A stretch of DNA of 64,000 nt, from NCBI GenBank assembly GCA_964400515.1, contig CAYNTJ010000001.1, positions 304,998 to 368,997 on the forward strand, read 5' to 3'. Source of the DNA: JAAYHV01 sp964400515 (lineage in GTDB: Bacteria; Bacillota; Clostridia; Peptostreptococcales; Anaerovoracaceae). The notes under the pieces are model-generated. The model made no database searches, was not told where the DNA came from, and saw only the letters and a list, made by a program, of their open reading frames with translations. The translations under genes were made by a program, and so were the position numbers. Shown one piece after another: positions 7,885 to 16,788 of this stretch (positions are counted from its first letter, which is position 1; each line of letters opens with the position of its first letter).

Positions 7885-9741
7885 TTATTTATCGTCATCT
7901 ACCACTTCAAAATCTGCATCTACAGTATTTCCTTCAGGTCCGTTGGATTCTGAACTTCCCATATTAGGATTGAATCCTCCATTAGGGTCTGCTTGAGCAT
8001 TAGTCTGTGCTTCTTGGTATATTCTTGATGAGATAGGATAAAAAGCATTTGTTAAAGCCTCAATTTTAGCCTTCATTTCTTCAAGATTTCCATTTTCTAA
8101 AGCAGCCTTTAATTCATCCTTGGCAGCTTCTACAGAAGTTTTTTCTTCTTCGGTAACCTTATCACCAAGTTCGCCTAATTGTTTTTCTGTTTCATAAATC
8201 AAGGTTTCTGCCTGGTTTCTGGTTTCCACTTCTTCTTTTCTTCTCTTATCCTCATCTGCGTATTGCTCTGCTTCCTGAACCTTAGCCTTAATCTCATCTT
8301 CGCTTAACTTAGTAGATGAAGTAATTGTAATTTTCTGTTCTTTACCTGTACCCATATCCTTTGCGCTAACATTAACAATACCATTGGCATCAATGTCAAA
8401 TGTTACTTCTATTTGAGGAATTCCACGCGGAGCAGGGGCAATTCCTGTAAGCTGGAACCTACCCAATGTTATATTTCCTGCAGCCATTTCCCTTTCACCC
8501 TGCATAACATGTATGTCTACAGCCGTTTGGTTATCTGCGGCAGTCGAGAAAATTTGACTCTTCTTTGTAGGAATTGTTGTATTTCTTTCAATCAGCTTAG
8601 TAGCAACTCCTCCCAGTGTTTCGATGGATAATGATAATGGTGTTACGTCTAAGAGTAGTACATCGTGTACCTCTCCTGTTAATACACCAGCTTGTATTGC
8701 TGCTCCTAAGGATACACATTCGTCCGGATTGATTCCCTTAAACGGATCCTTGCCTGTAACCTTTTTAACTGCATCCTGAACAGCAGGAATTCTAGTTGAA
8801 CCTCCAACTAAGATTACTTTATCAATGTCGCTGTTAGTAACTCCCGCATCGGCCATAGCCTTTTTCATAGGTTCAATTGTTCTGTTAACTAAATCAGCAG
8901 TAAGTTGATCAAACCTGGCTCTTGTAACATCCATATCCATATGTAAAGGACCTTCAGAACCCACAGTAATAAACGGCAGATTTACTTTAGTTGTTTGTGA
9001 AGATGATAATTCTTTTTTAGCCTTTTCTGCAGCTTCCTTTAATCTTTGTAAGGCCATTTTATCTTTTCTTAAATCGATACCGTTTTCCTTGGCAAATGTA
9101 TCTGCAAGATAATTCATAACCGCATTATCAAAGTCATCTCCACCAAGACGGGTATCACCGTTTGTGGCAAGTACTTCAAATACTCCATCTCCCAATTCCA
9201 GCACCGATACATCAAATGTACCGCCACCCAAGTCATAAACCAATACTTTATGTGAACCTGTGTCTTTATCAAGACCGTAAGCCAAAGATGCTGCTGTAGG
9301 CTCATTTATTATTCTCTTTACTTCTAAGCCTGCAATCTTACCCGCATCCTTAGTAGCTTGTTTTTGTGCGTCGGAGAAATATGCCGGTACGGTAATTACT
9401 GCTTCCGTTACTTTTTCTCCAAGATAACTCTCGGCATCAGCCTTTAGCTTGCTAAGAATCATAGCAGAAATATCTTGAGGTGTATATTTTTTACCATCAA
9501 TTTCCACTGTATAATTCTCTCCCATATGTCTTTTTATAGATGAAATTGTTCTATCAGGATTAGTGATTGCCTGTCTTTTTGCAGTTTCGCCTACTAATCT
9601 TTCCCCACTCTTGGCAAAGCCAACTATTGAAGGTGTAGTTCTGTTTCCCTCTGCATTTGCAATTACTGTAGGATCTCCGCCTTCTAATACTGATACACAA
9701 CTGTTAGTTGTTCCTAAATCGATTCCTATTACTTTACTCAT
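7885..9741 (-). CDS. dnaK: Chaperone DnaK (Hsp70)
   Basis: This 618-residue Hsp70 opens with the phosphate-1 motif IGIDLGTTNSCV. The ATPase domain spans about 1-360, with the DLGGGTFDVSVL phosphate-2 motif, and is followed by a VLLLDVTPLSL linker, the substrate-binding beta domain and a helical lid. The C-terminal tail ends in acidic residues. The 24-residue insertion of Gram-negative DnaK in the first subdomain is missing, as expected for Firmicutes. It folds proteins with GrpE and DnaJ, encoded either side of it. A GGAAGGAAAAA site precedes the ATG. Confidence 0.98.
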   Translation of the reverse strand: MSKVIGIDLGTTNSCVSVLEGGDPTVIANAEGNRTTPSIVGFAKSGERLVGETAKRQAITNPDRTISSIKRHMGENYTVEIDGKKYTPQDISAMILSKLKADAESYLGEKVTEAVITVPAYFSDAQKQATKDAGKIAGLEVKRIINEPTAASLAYGLDKDTGSHKVLVYDLGGGTFDVSVLELGDGVFEVLATNGDTRLGGDDFDNAVMNYLADTFAKENGIDLRKDKMALQRLKEAAEKAKKELSSSQTTKVNLPFITVGSEGPLHMDMDVTRARFDQLTADLVNRTIEPMKKAMADAGVTNSDIDKVILVGGSTRIPAVQDAVKKVTGKDPFKGINPDECVSLGAAIQAGVLTGEVHDVLLLDVTPLSLSIETLGGVATKLIERNTTIPTKKSQIFSTAADNQTAVDIHVMQGEREMAAGNITLGRFQLTGIAPAPRGIPQIEVTFDIDANGIVNVSAKDMGTGKEQKITITSSTKLSEDEIKAKVQEAEQYADEDKRRKEEVETRNQAETLIYETEKQLGELGDKVTEEEKTSVEAAKDELKAALENGNLEEMKAKIEALTNAFYPISSRIYQEAQTNAQADPNGGFNPNMGSSESNGPEGNTVDADFEVVDDDK

Positions 9742-9759
9742 TTTTTTCCTTCCTTTCAG

Positions 9760-10281
9760 TTAATTGGCTACTACGACCATACTAGGTCTAATAACCTTAT
9801 TCTTTAGTTTATACCCTTTTTGCATTACATTGATAACATGTCCACTTTTGTGTTCATCACTGTCCTGCGTCATTATAGCGTTGTGATAGGTAGGATTGAA
9901 TTCCTCTCCCATCGCTTCAATTTCCTCCAGCCCGGCTTTTTTTAAAACCCCTTGGAACTGGTCAAATATAAGTTTCATTCCTTCGTAGAACTTCTCGTTT
10001 TCACATTCTGTTTCCAAAGCTCTTTCAAAGTTATCTATTACATCAAGCAATTCTGTAACGATCTTTTCGTTAGCAAATGCAAATGTGTCTTTTTTTTCTT
10101 TATCAACCCGCTTCTTGTAATTCTGAAATTCAGCCATGAGCCTTATAAACTTTTGATCTTCTTCTTTGTCTTTTTCATCTTCCTTTGAAGGCTCTTCTTC
10201 TTTAATTTCTTCTTCAATCAGCTTATTTTCTTCTTCTAAAATCTCTTCCTTCACTACCTTTTCAGCTTTTTCTTTACTCAT
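9760..10281 (-). CDS. grpE: Nucleotide exchange factor GrpE
   Basis: This 173-residue protein releases ADP from DnaK. It has a very acidic, disordered N-terminus (Glu/Lys-rich, about 1-50), a long coiled coil (about 50-110) and a C-terminal beta wing ending in VIRPSMVVVAN, close to the family signature. I place the start at the ATG at 10281, inside the end of hrcA and preceded by GGGAGAAGAGAG; the longer frame to 10323 is entirely within hrcA. The 8-bp overlap suggests translational coupling to hrcA. Confidence 0.95.
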   Translation of the reverse strand: MSKEKAEKVVKEEILEEENKLIEEEIKEEEPSKEDEKDKEEDQKFIRLMAEFQNYKKRVDKEKKDTFAFANEKIVTELLDVIDNFERALETECENEKFYEGMKLIFDQFQGVLKKAGLEEIEAMGEEFNPTYHNAIMTQDSDEHKSGHVINVMQKGYKLKNKVIRPSMVVVAN

Positions 10282-11329
10282 CTTTACTCTCTTCTCCCTC
10301 TTTACATTCCAATTGGAAAGCACTGCTTAAATTCTCAGACAAATATTCCATTATCGATGTAACTTCCGCATATTTCATTCTTGTAGGCCCTATTACACCG
10401 ATTTTACCCACAGGTTTACCATCTATGTGGTAGGTGGCTGTAATAACCGTGCAGTCCTTCATCGTCTCATCACAGTTTTCGTCTCCGATTGTAACTATTA
10501 TGCCATCTTCTCTTTCTAATATCTTTTTGGTAAGCTCCTCTTTTTTATCTAGCATCTCCAAAAATCTTTTTGCCTTTTCCAAATCATTGTATTCCGGTAT
10601 ATTAAATATATTTGTCAAGCCCTCCATATAAAGATTAACATTAAGCATATCCTCTAAAGTCTTCATAAAATTAGGCATAACATTATCAGCCAAGGCACTC
10701 ATTGCACCTATATCAGAATGAAAATCCTTTATTATGCTGTTTTTTAATACCTCTGTTATGGTTCTGCCCTGATAATTATATGTCATGTTTTTACTTAGCA
10801 ATTCTAGGCTTTCATTATTATATGCTGTATTTAATTTAAGGGCTGTGTTTGTCACCTTTCCTTTTGTTGATACTATCATCAAAATCACTGAATCCTCATC
10901 CACAGGCAAAAGCTTTACAAATTTAAGTACCTCTTCCTCCTGGCTGGGAGTTAATGCAAAGGATGTCAAATTGGTAATTTCGGACAAAATGCAAGCCGCA
11001 TCCTTAATCATCTTCTCGAATTGAGAAACATCCGTTTTTAGTTTTTCGGCAATTATATTTTTCTCTACTTTTGATAGCTTTGTTTTCATCATCAAAGTAT
11101 TAACATATAACCTGTACGCCTTGTCCGAAGGTACCCTTCCCGCCGAAGTATGCGGATGGGTAAGGTAACCCATTTCCTCCAAATCCGCCATTTCATTTCT
11201 TATGGTAGCAGGACTAATTCCCAGATCGTATTTTTTCGCAATAGATCTGGATCCCACAGGTTCAGCACAGGTTACATAGTCGGTAATTATGGCTTGTAAT
11301 ATTTTTAATTTTCTTTCGCTAAGTTCCAT
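10274..11329 (-). CDS. hrcA: Heat-inducible transcription repressor HrcA
   Basis: This 351-residue repressor binds CIRCE and needs GroEL for activity in other bacteria. The N-terminal winged helix contains RKLKILQAIITDYV, GSRSIAK and ISPATIRNEMADLEE, followed by the family's HTSAGRVPSDKAYR motif and a GAF-like central domain. It heads the heat-shock operon and lies directly behind a perfect CIRCE operator, so it represses its own operon. The start ATG at 11329 is preceded by AGGAGGGGGAGG. Confidence 0.97.
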   Translation of the reverse strand: MELSERKLKILQAIITDYVTCAEPVGSRSIAKKYDLGISPATIRNEMADLEEMGYLTHPHTSAGRVPSDKAYRLYVNTLMMKTKLSKVEKNIIAEKLKTDVSQFEKMIKDAACILSEITNLTSFALTPSQEEEVLKFVKLLPVDEDSVILMIVSTKGKVTNTALKLNTAYNNESLELLSKNMTYNYQGRTITEVLKNSIIKDFHSDIGAMSALADNVMPNFMKTLEDMLNVNLYMEGLTNIFNIPEYNDLEKAKRFLEMLDKKEELTKKILEREDGIIVTIGDENCDETMKDCTVITATYHIDGKPVGKIGVIGPTRMKYAEVTSIMEYLSENLSSAFQLECKEGEESKDE

Positions 11330-11344
11330 AGCCTCCCCCTCCTG

Positions 11345-11371
11345 TTAGCACTCGCTTATATTGAGTGCTAA
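11345..11371 (-). promoter_or_regulatory. CIRCE operator
   Basis: TTAGCACTC (11345-11353), nine bases, GAGTGCTAA (11363-11371): an exact match to the CIRCE consensus. It sits between the promoter and the hrcA ribosome binding site. It is the only CIRCE I see in the window. Confidence 0.98.
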
Positions 11372-11382
11372 TCGATAATAAT

Positions 11383-11411
11383 AATTTAACACTATTCCCA
11401 CATAATGTCAA
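11383..11411 (-). promoter_or_regulatory. Promoter of the hrcA-grpE-dnaK-dnaJ operon
   Basis: On the minus strand TTGACA (11411-11406), 17 bases, TAAATT (11388-11383), directly upstream of CIRCE, so bound HrcA would block the start site. Confidence 0.75.
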
Positions 11412-11465
11412 CGATAATCTATAATAAATTATGTGTTTTTTTTGTGATAATCAGTGCAATAATAA

Positions 11466-11491
11466 ATGGCCTCCAGTTACCTGAAGGCCAT
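11466..11491 (-). terminator. Terminator after potD
   Basis: A hairpin with arms ATGGCCTTCAG and CTGGAGGCCAT around a GTAA loop (minus-strand reading), one G-T pair, with an A/T-rich tail. It ends the polyamine operon. Confidence 0.65.
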
Positions 11492-11503
11492 CTTGATTAT
11501 TCT

Positions 11504-12550
11504 TTATTCACCTTTAAATTTTTTCCAGTATTTGCTGTATAACTCGTTGCCTTCAGGTCCCAAATCCTTTAATACTTCGCAGTTGTCAATGGTTTCATCC
11601 GTAGGGAAAACACTTTCATCATTTAATATCTCTTCATCAATCAGTGCTTGAGCAGCAATGTTAGGAGTACTGTATGTCAAGTAGTCAAAGTTTTGCTTAG
11701 CTATATCTTCTCTGCACATGAAATTGATCCAAGCCTCTGCATTTTCCTTATTTTCTGCGGTTTTGGTTATAACCCATGAATCCACAAAGAATTGAGTCCC
11801 TTCTTTTGGAACAATAAATTTAAGCTTATCATTAAGTTCTTTGCAATAAAGGTATTCCCCATTCCATATAACACCAATGGCTGCAGCTTCACTTGAAAGT
11901 AAATCCCTGGCAGAATCATTAACATATTTGTACACCAAAGGTTTTTGCTCAATTAGTAAATCAGCGGCTTCACTTAGCTCCTGTTCATTTACTGTATTTA
12001 ATGAATATCCCAATATCTTTTCGGCAACCATAAAGGTATCTCTTATGCTGTCCTGCATAAGTATCTCTCCGGACAAATCCTCATCCCAAAGATCCGTCCA
12101 AGAGTCAATAACTTTGTCTCCCACCATATCCGGGTTATATAGTATCCCTGCGGTTCCATAAGTATGAGGCACTGAGTATTTGTTTTCCGGGTCAAATTCC
12201 CTGGACATTTCCAAGTATTTTTCACCTATATTGACAATATTGGGAACATTATCGAAATTGATTTCTGCCAATAAATCCTCTTCTATCATTCTTTCTATCA
12301 TATAATCCGAAGGACAAATAACATCATAGCTTGCGGAATTATTCTTAACAACCGGATACATTTCTTCACAAGTATCATAGGTATCCACAATCGCTTCTAT
12401 GCCTGTTTCCTCTTCAAATTGCTCAATTAAATCAGGATCAAAATAGTCGCCATAACTATAAATGTATACCTTTTCCTTTGAACCGGAGCAGCCGGCCAAT
12501 ACCATCACGGTAATTAAAACCGCCAAAATTGATAATAACTTTTTCTTCAT
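11504..12550 (-). CDS. potD: Spermidine/putrescine-binding lipoprotein PotD
   Basis: This 348-residue protein is the extracellular receptor of the polyamine ABC importer. It starts with a lipoprotein signal ending in the lipobox LAGC (cysteine near residue 21), and continues with the family's YIYSYGDYFDPDLIEQFEEETGI opening, here quoted only in part as YIYSYGDY, and the YDVICPSDYMIERM segment that lines the ligand site. It is the last of five codirectional genes. The ligand (spermidine, putrescine or another amine) is inferred from family and operon. Confidence 0.92.
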   Translation of the reverse strand: MKKKLLSILAVLITVMVLAGCSGSKEKVYIYSYGDYFDPDLIEQFEEETGIEAIVDTYDTCEEMYPVVKNNSASYDVICPSDYMIERMIEEDLLAEINFDNVPNIVNIGEKYLEMSREFDPENKYSVPHTYGTAGILYNPDMVGDKVIDSWTDLWDEDLSGEILMQDSIRDTFMVAEKILGYSLNTVNEQELSEAADLLIEQKPLVYKYVNDSARDLLSSEAAAIGVIWNGEYLYCKELNDKLKFIVPKEGTQFFVDSWVITKTAENKENAEAWINFMCREDIAKQNFDYLTYSTPNIAAQALIDEEILNDESVFPTDETIDNCEVLKDLGPEGNELYSKYWKKFKGE

Positions 12551-12561
12551 AATACACCTCT

Positions 12562-13344
12562 TTAATATATTAATTTATTTCTCTTTGTATCTGCGAGAAC
12601 ATTTACAACGACTAAAACCACAAGAACTAAAACAAATATTATTGTTGAAAGAGCAAATAAGGAAGGTCTTATGCCCACTTTAACTTGGCTGTATATTAGG
12701 GTCGATATGGTATTTATACCCGCTCCCCTTGTAAAATGAGTGATAACAAAGTCATCCACAGACATTGTAAACGCCAACAAAAACCCCGATATTATCCCCG
12801 GTCTCAACTCAGGTAACACAATCTTAAAAAATGCATACTTCTTTGTTGCTCCCAAATCCAAAGCGGCTTCGTAAAGCATGGTTGATGATTTGTTAATCCT
12901 AGGTCTCACCGAAAGAATGACATATGGTATGCAAAATGTCACATGGGATAGATATACCGTTCCCCAGTTTAATGAAATACCAAAAAACAAAAATGTTAAA
13001 AGTAATGAAATACCCGTCACTATATCAGCATTTAGCAAGGGTATGTTGTTAAAGCCGAGTAGTAAGTTTTGATGCTTGGTTTTCATTCCTCCCAAGCCAA
13101 CCGCAGCCAATGTTCCTATAATCGTCGCTGTAATGCTGGCAGTAATTGCTATGGTAAAGGTATTTAAGATTGCCTGCATAATCATGCGATTAGAAAACAT
13201 CTCTTCATACCATTTTAAACTAAAACCCGTAAAAACCGCCATGGATTTACTTTCGTTAAATGATAGGACCATTAGGGCAATTATAGGGAGATATAGGAAT
13301 ATTATTACCGCTACTATATAAATTAATTTTAATGCTTTTTTCAT
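12562..13344 (-). CDS. potC: Polyamine ABC transporter permease PotC
   Basis: This 260-residue protein has six predicted membrane helices and the ABC-importer EAA loop (EAALDLGATKKYAFFKIVLP) that docks onto the ATPase. The N-terminus (YLPIIALMVLSFNES) is characteristic of PotC. It overlaps the end of potB by four bases and lies 11 bases upstream of potD, so it is translated with the operon. Confidence 0.93.
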   Translation of the reverse strand: MKKALKLIYIVAVIIFLYLPIIALMVLSFNESKSMAVFTGFSLKWYEEMFSNRMIMQAILNTFTIAITASITATIIGTLAAVGLGGMKTKHQNLLLGFNNIPLLNADIVTGISLLLTFLFFGISLNWGTVYLSHVTFCIPYVILSVRPRINKSSTMLYEAALDLGATKKYAFFKIVLPELRPGIISGFLLAFTMSVDDFVITHFTRGAGINTISTLIYSQVKVGIRPSLFALSTIIFVLVLVVLVVVNVLADTKRNKLIY

Positions 13345-14156
13345 ATGAAACTATCCTCACCGGTCTTATCAAACTTCTCCATGAATATCATGCTAATTAC
13401 TATGAATATCATCATTATTAGGGAAAGCCCTGCGCCTAAATTCCAATTTGAGCTAACTGTAAACTCCTGTTCGATTATGTTGCCTATCAAATGTATTTTA
13501 CCGCCTCCTAATATATTGGATATAACAAAGGTGGTTAATGATGGTACAAACACCATGGTAACTCCGCTCACTATTCCGGGAATACTTAGGGGCAAATATA
13601 TCTTAAGCAATACATTCTTATGACTGGCTCCCAGATCATATGCAGCTTCAATTACCTGATTATCTATCTTGGATATTACGTTAAAGATAGGCAATATCAT
13701 AAAGGGCAAAAAGTCATAAACCATACCAAGTACTATTGCAGCCGGTGTGTTTATTATTTCCTGATTGGGTAAACCCAGCATTCCCAAAAAACCATTTATT
13801 ACTCCGTTTTTTTCCAACAGTACTTGCCAAGCCATGGTTCTAAGTAAAAAATTCATCCACATGGGCAATATGAATAAGAAAATCATTAGACCTCTTTTCC
13901 CAAATCTACTGCTTCTTAATATTAGAGAAAGGGGATACGCTATTAAAAAACATACAAAAGTACTTATTAATGCCAATAAAATACTTAGCCCCAGGGCTTG
14001 TAAATGATTTTTATCCGCCATGGCAAATACATTTTCAAGTGTAAAAGCCCCCGTCCTATCGGTCAGTCCATAATACGCTATTGCAAATATCGGAATTATT
14101 GTACCTGCTATTATCCATATAACAAATGGTATAGATAATGATTTTTTATATATCAA
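13341..14156 (-). CDS. potB: Polyamine ABC transporter permease PotB
   Basis: This 271-residue membrane protein has six helices and the EAA loop (EAAYDLGASHKNVLLKIYLP). It pairs with PotC to make the translocation channel. It overlaps potA by 11 bases and potC by four, an arrangement that fits fixed stoichiometry. Its first helix and the FLLRTMAW segment match PotB proteins of Firmicutes. Confidence 0.92.
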   Translation of the reverse strand: MIYKKSLSIPFVIWIIAGTIIPIFAIAYYGLTDRTGAFTLENVFAMADKNHLQALGLSILLALISTFVCFLIAYPLSLILRSSRFGKRGLMIFLFILPMWMNFLLRTMAWQVLLEKNGVINGFLGMLGLPNQEIINTPAAIVLGMVYDFLPFMILPIFNVISKIDNQVIEAAYDLGASHKNVLLKIYLPLSIPGIVSGVTMVFVPSLTTFVISNILGGGKIHLIGNIIEQEFTVSSNWNLGAGLSLIMMIFIVISMIFMEKFDKTGEDSFI

Positions 14157-15219
14157 TTTCCAATGCCTCCTCGTCGGACGAAGTGGGTTTATTCATTATT
14201 TGAATATTTTTCGGCAAAACATCCAATGATACCCTATCTCCGATATTATATTTTTCATAACACTGTACCAGCCACTCATAACCGTTTATATCTTCTATTA
14301 CCATCTCGTAATGGACTCCAATAAACACCCTGCTGATTACAGTGCCTTCAATCTTGCCCTTACCGACCTCACTAATGATTAGATCCTCCGGTCTTATTAC
14401 GACATCAACCTTTTTGTTAACCCCAAAGCCTTCATCTATACAAGGAAATTCCACTTTATTAATAGTAACTAACCTATCTTTTATCATTACTCCGTCTATT
14501 ATGTTGCTGTCCCCAATAAATGCTGCGACAAACGCATTCTCGGGTTCGTTATATATTTTCTCCGGAGTTCCCATCTGCTGTATATATCCGTTATTCATTA
14601 CAACAACTTTATCCGACATGGTTAGAGCTTCCTCTTGATCATGGGTAACATAAATAAAAGTAATACCCAATTCTTTTTTTAATCTTATCAGCTCATATTG
14701 CATTTCCTGTCTAAGCTTTAAGTCAAGGGCACCTAAAGGCTCATCTAATAGAAGCACCTTCGGTTCGTTTACTATAGCCCTTGCCATGGCAATTCTTTGC
14801 TGCTGTCCCCCCGAAAGCTTATCTATGCTCCTGTTTTCAAAGCCACTTAAATTTACAAGTTTAAGGGCATATTTTACTTTATCATTAATGTACTTATCGC
14901 TTTTACCGCTTATTTTCAATCCAAAAGCAATGTTTTCCCTGACATTCATATGAGGAAACAGCGCATACTTTTGAAATACCGTATTAAGATTTCTTTTATT
15001 CGCACTTATATCAGTTATATCCATGCCTTCAAAAAAGACTTTGCCCTTGTCGGGAGTTTCAAAGCCCCCTATTATCCTTAGTATGGTAGTCTTCCCACAG
15101 CCTGAAGGTCCTAAAAGGGTGATAAATTCATTTTTATTAACTATAAGATTTAAATCATCCAGCACCATGGTGTCTTCAAATGATTTAGTTATGTTTTCTA
15201 ATCTAATAAGCTCCTTCAA
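14146..15219 (-). CDS. potA: Polyamine ABC transporter ATPase PotA
   Basis: This 357-residue ATPase shows Walker A GPSGCGKTT, the signature LSGGQQQR, Walker B LLLDEPLGALD and a switch histidine (YVTHDQEEA). A C-terminal TOBE-type regulatory domain starts near residue 240. It powers import through PotBC. It follows the XRE-cupin gene by 11 bases, so the regulator and transporter are cotranscribed. Confidence 0.94.
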   Translation of the reverse strand: MKELIRLENITKSFEDTMVLDDLNLIVNKNEFITLLGPSGCGKTTILRIIGGFETPDKGKVFFEGMDITDISANKRNLNTVFQKYALFPHMNVRENIAFGLKISGKSDKYINDKVKYALKLVNLSGFENRSIDKLSGGQQQRIAMARAIVNEPKVLLLDEPLGALDLKLRQEMQYELIRLKKELGITFIYVTHDQEEALTMSDKVVVMNNGYIQQMGTPEKIYNEPENAFVAAFIGDSNIIDGVMIKDRLVTINKVEFPCIDEGFGVNKKVDVVIRPEDLIISEVGKGKIEGTVISRVFIGVHYEMVIEDINGYEWLVQCYEKYNIGDRVSLDVLPKNIQIMNKPTSSDEEALEIDI

Positions 15220-15230
15220 TCTATTCCTCC

Positions 15231-15764
15231 TTAAAAGCTAGGTGGGGAACTAACCCATATCAATTCTGCACCCTTTTTTGAACTCATATGATGAGTTTTG
15301 TCCGAAATATAGTAAAACGATTCGCCTTTTTTTACCTGATATTTTTTATTACCCAAATGTATGGTCAAATCGCCCTTAATCAAATATCCAAATTCTTCAC
15401 CCTCATGGGGGTTGTCTAAAAACGTACTTCCTCCCGGCTCTATGTTCATTTTTATAGGCTCCATAATGTTTTTCTGGGCATTGGGAACTATCCATTCTAT
15501 TTTATTGCCCCTTTGATCATCTATTTTTTCAAAATAATCTTCCCTTTTAAAAACCACTTTTGACTCAGCTTCATAAGAAAAAAAATCGTTTATGTTTGTT
15601 CCCAAACATATAAGAATATCCTCTAATGTCGCTATGGACGGAGAGGTTAAGTCCCTTTCCACTTGGGAAATAAAGCCCTTTGATAGCTCTGCCCTATCGG
15701 CCAATTCCTCCTGGGTCAAGCCTCGTTCTATTCTTAACTCTTTAATTTTTCCACCTATTTCCAT
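15231..15764 (-). CDS. XRE-cupin transcriptional regulator of polyamine uptake
   Basis: This 177-residue protein has an N-terminal XRE helix-turn-helix (residues about 5-60; LTQEELADRAELSKGFISQVERD) and a C-terminal cupin domain (about 105-172; PHEGEEFGYLIKGDLTIHLG). This architecture is that of PuuR-like regulators and commonly precedes potABCD in Clostridia, where it probably senses polyamines and controls the operon. As first gene of the operon it is likely autoregulated; candidate operators are the inverted repeats at 15782-15804 and 15821-15863. Confidence 0.88.
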   Translation of the reverse strand: MEIGGKIKELRIERGLTQEELADRAELSKGFISQVERDLTSPSIATLEDILICLGTNINDFFSYEAESKVVFKREDYFEKIDDQRGNKIEWIVPNAQKNIMEPIKMNIEPGGSTFLDNPHEGEEFGYLIKGDLTIHLGNKKYQVKKGESFYYISDKTHHMSSKKGAELIWVSSPPSF

Positions 15765-15781
15765 AATTTCTCCTAAGAGTT

Positions 15782-15804
15782 ATACTAAGTTTATAGTTTA
15801 GTAT
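15782..15804. promoter_or_regulatory. Candidate operator ahead of the XRE-cupin gene
   Basis: ATACTAA (15782-15788), nine bases, TTAGTAT (15798-15804): a perfect 7-bp inverted repeat in the leader, 18 bases upstream of the start codon. It is a plausible binding site for the XRE-cupin protein. Confidence 0.4.
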
Positions 15805-15820
15805 TTGTAAACCCGAGCAC

Positions 15821-15863
15821 ATAAATTATACTTGACTCTGTAAAAAAGTCAAGTATAATTTAT
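15821..15863. promoter_or_regulatory. 43-bp palindrome carrying two face-to-face promoters
   Basis: Perfect 17-bp arms, ATAAATTATACTTGACT and its reverse complement, surround a 9-base centre. Each arm supplies the -10 of one promoter and the -35 of the other. Leftward: TTGACT (15852-15847), 16 bases, TATAAT (15830-15825), feeding the XRE-cupin-pot operon. Rightward: TTGACT (15832-15837), 16 bases, TATAAT (15854-15859), reading antisense into the facing small gene. The leftward promoter is well supported by position; use of the rightward one is unknown. As RNA the same sequence folds into a stem that could also stop the incoming transcript. Confidence 0.7.
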
Positions 15864-15866
15864 CGT

Positions 15867-16178
15867 TTATTCAAAATATTTCTTAATATTTTCTTTGAGT
15901 ATATTTACTACCTCTTCGTAGCCTTCATTACATTCCCATTCGTAGCAAAGATATCTTCTAATAGTCCTGTAAATCCAGTCTTCATAGTATTCTACAACAT
16001 CTTCATACCCAAGGCCCTTTTCAATGAGCTGCGTTATATCATACTTACTGTATTCCATTTTAATAGTACAACGCTTTCTGTCCTTGCCATTCATCTCATC
16101 ATATATTCCTATATCACAATTTGTGGCATATGGTTTATCCGGAATCATTTTAATTATCTTTATATCTTCCATACTCAT
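15867..16178 (-). CDS. Small protein of unknown function at the end of the NifX/Mrp operon
   Basis: I do not recognise this 103-residue protein. It is charged, with an early Cys in ATNCDIGIYDE, a second in RKRCTIKMEY, and a Trp/Tyr/Cys-rich helical end (YRTIRRYLCYEWECNEGYEE). No membrane segment or signal is visible. The start at 16178 lies one base past the stop of the preceding gene and has an AAGGTGAAG site; the longer frame to 16199 overlaps that gene and is less likely. The tight junction says it belongs to the iron-sulfur operon and is probably made with its products. Confidence 0.6.
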   Translation of the reverse strand: MSMEDIKIIKMIPDKPYATNCDIGIYDEMNGKDRKRCTIKMEYSKYDITQLIEKGLGYEDVVEYYEDWIYRTIRRYLCYEWECNEGYEEVVNILKENIKKYFE

Positions 16179-16179
16179 A

Positions 16180-16413
16180 TTAATCTTCACCTTTAACATA
16201 TTTCATCATAGAATCCAGTTCTTCTCCCTGCAAATTTAAGGTTTTACATATATTTATGATTACCTCATCGGGAAAAACATAATCAGGATTCATACAAATA
16301 TTTGTAAAAGCTATCTTTGGGATTTTAAGCTCACTAAAGCTAACCTCACCACGGGTTACATATTTGTCATAGATTCTAAAAAACACCCCGGAGAAATTAC
16401 CATTATCCGTCAT
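16180..16413 (-). CDS. Small protein of unknown function in the NifX/Mrp operon
   Basis: I do not recognise this 77-residue protein. It begins MTDNGNFSG and has a predicted helical second half (DEVIINICKTLNLQGEELDSMMKYV) that resembles the recognition part of a small helix-turn-helix or SAM-like fold without clear family motifs. The start at 16413 follows the NifX stop by one base; a start at 16443 inside the NifX gene is possible. The junctions on both sides are of one base, so translational coupling with both neighbours is likely. Confidence 0.5.
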   Translation of the reverse strand: MTDNGNFSGVFFRIYDKYVTRGEVSFSELKIPKIAFTNICMNPDYVFPDEVIINICKTLNLQGEELDSMMKYVKGED

Positions 16414-16414
16414 T

Positions 16415-16771
16415 TTAGTTACCACACTCGTCAGCATGCTCATGCTGATGACATATTGATCCTGTGGAAACCAGCTCTCCTTTAATATATGCTCCTACAT
16501 TTTCTATGGCATCTCCTTGGGCTCCCATAATAACTTCGATATCGCGGGAATTAAATATGTCAACGGCACCGCCGCCCATACCACCTGCAATTATTACTTT
16601 AACTCCGTTATCTGCAAGGTAATTGGGTAAAAAGCCGGGCTTATGCCCCGGATTACCTATTACCTTGGTATTATCAATTCTGCCTTCTTTTACATCACAT
16701 AATGCAAAACTTTGGCAATGACCAAAATGTGATGCAACATTTCTTCCATCACAAGCTACTGCAATTATCAT
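16415..16771 (-). CDS. NifX-family dinitrogenase Fe-Mo cofactor-binding protein
   Basis: This 118-residue protein is a single NifX/NafY-like domain: IIAVACDG start, then ASHFGHCQSFAL, and the glycine-rich GGMGGGAVDIF that contacts metal clusters. No nif structural genes are near, so it is of the ORP/NifX type rather than part of nitrogenase. The tail is rich in His and Cys (CHQHEHADECGN), which suggests extra metal binding. It follows Mrp by 17 bases in the same operon as two ferredoxin-ATPases. Confidence 0.85.
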   Translation of the reverse strand: MIIAVACDGRNVASHFGHCQSFALCDVKEGRIDNTKVIGNPGHKPGFLPNYLADNGVKVIIAGGMGGGAVDIFNSRDIEVIMGAQGDAIENVGAYIKGELVSTGSICHQHEHADECGN

Positions 16772-16788
16772 ATCTTTATCCTCCGCTG

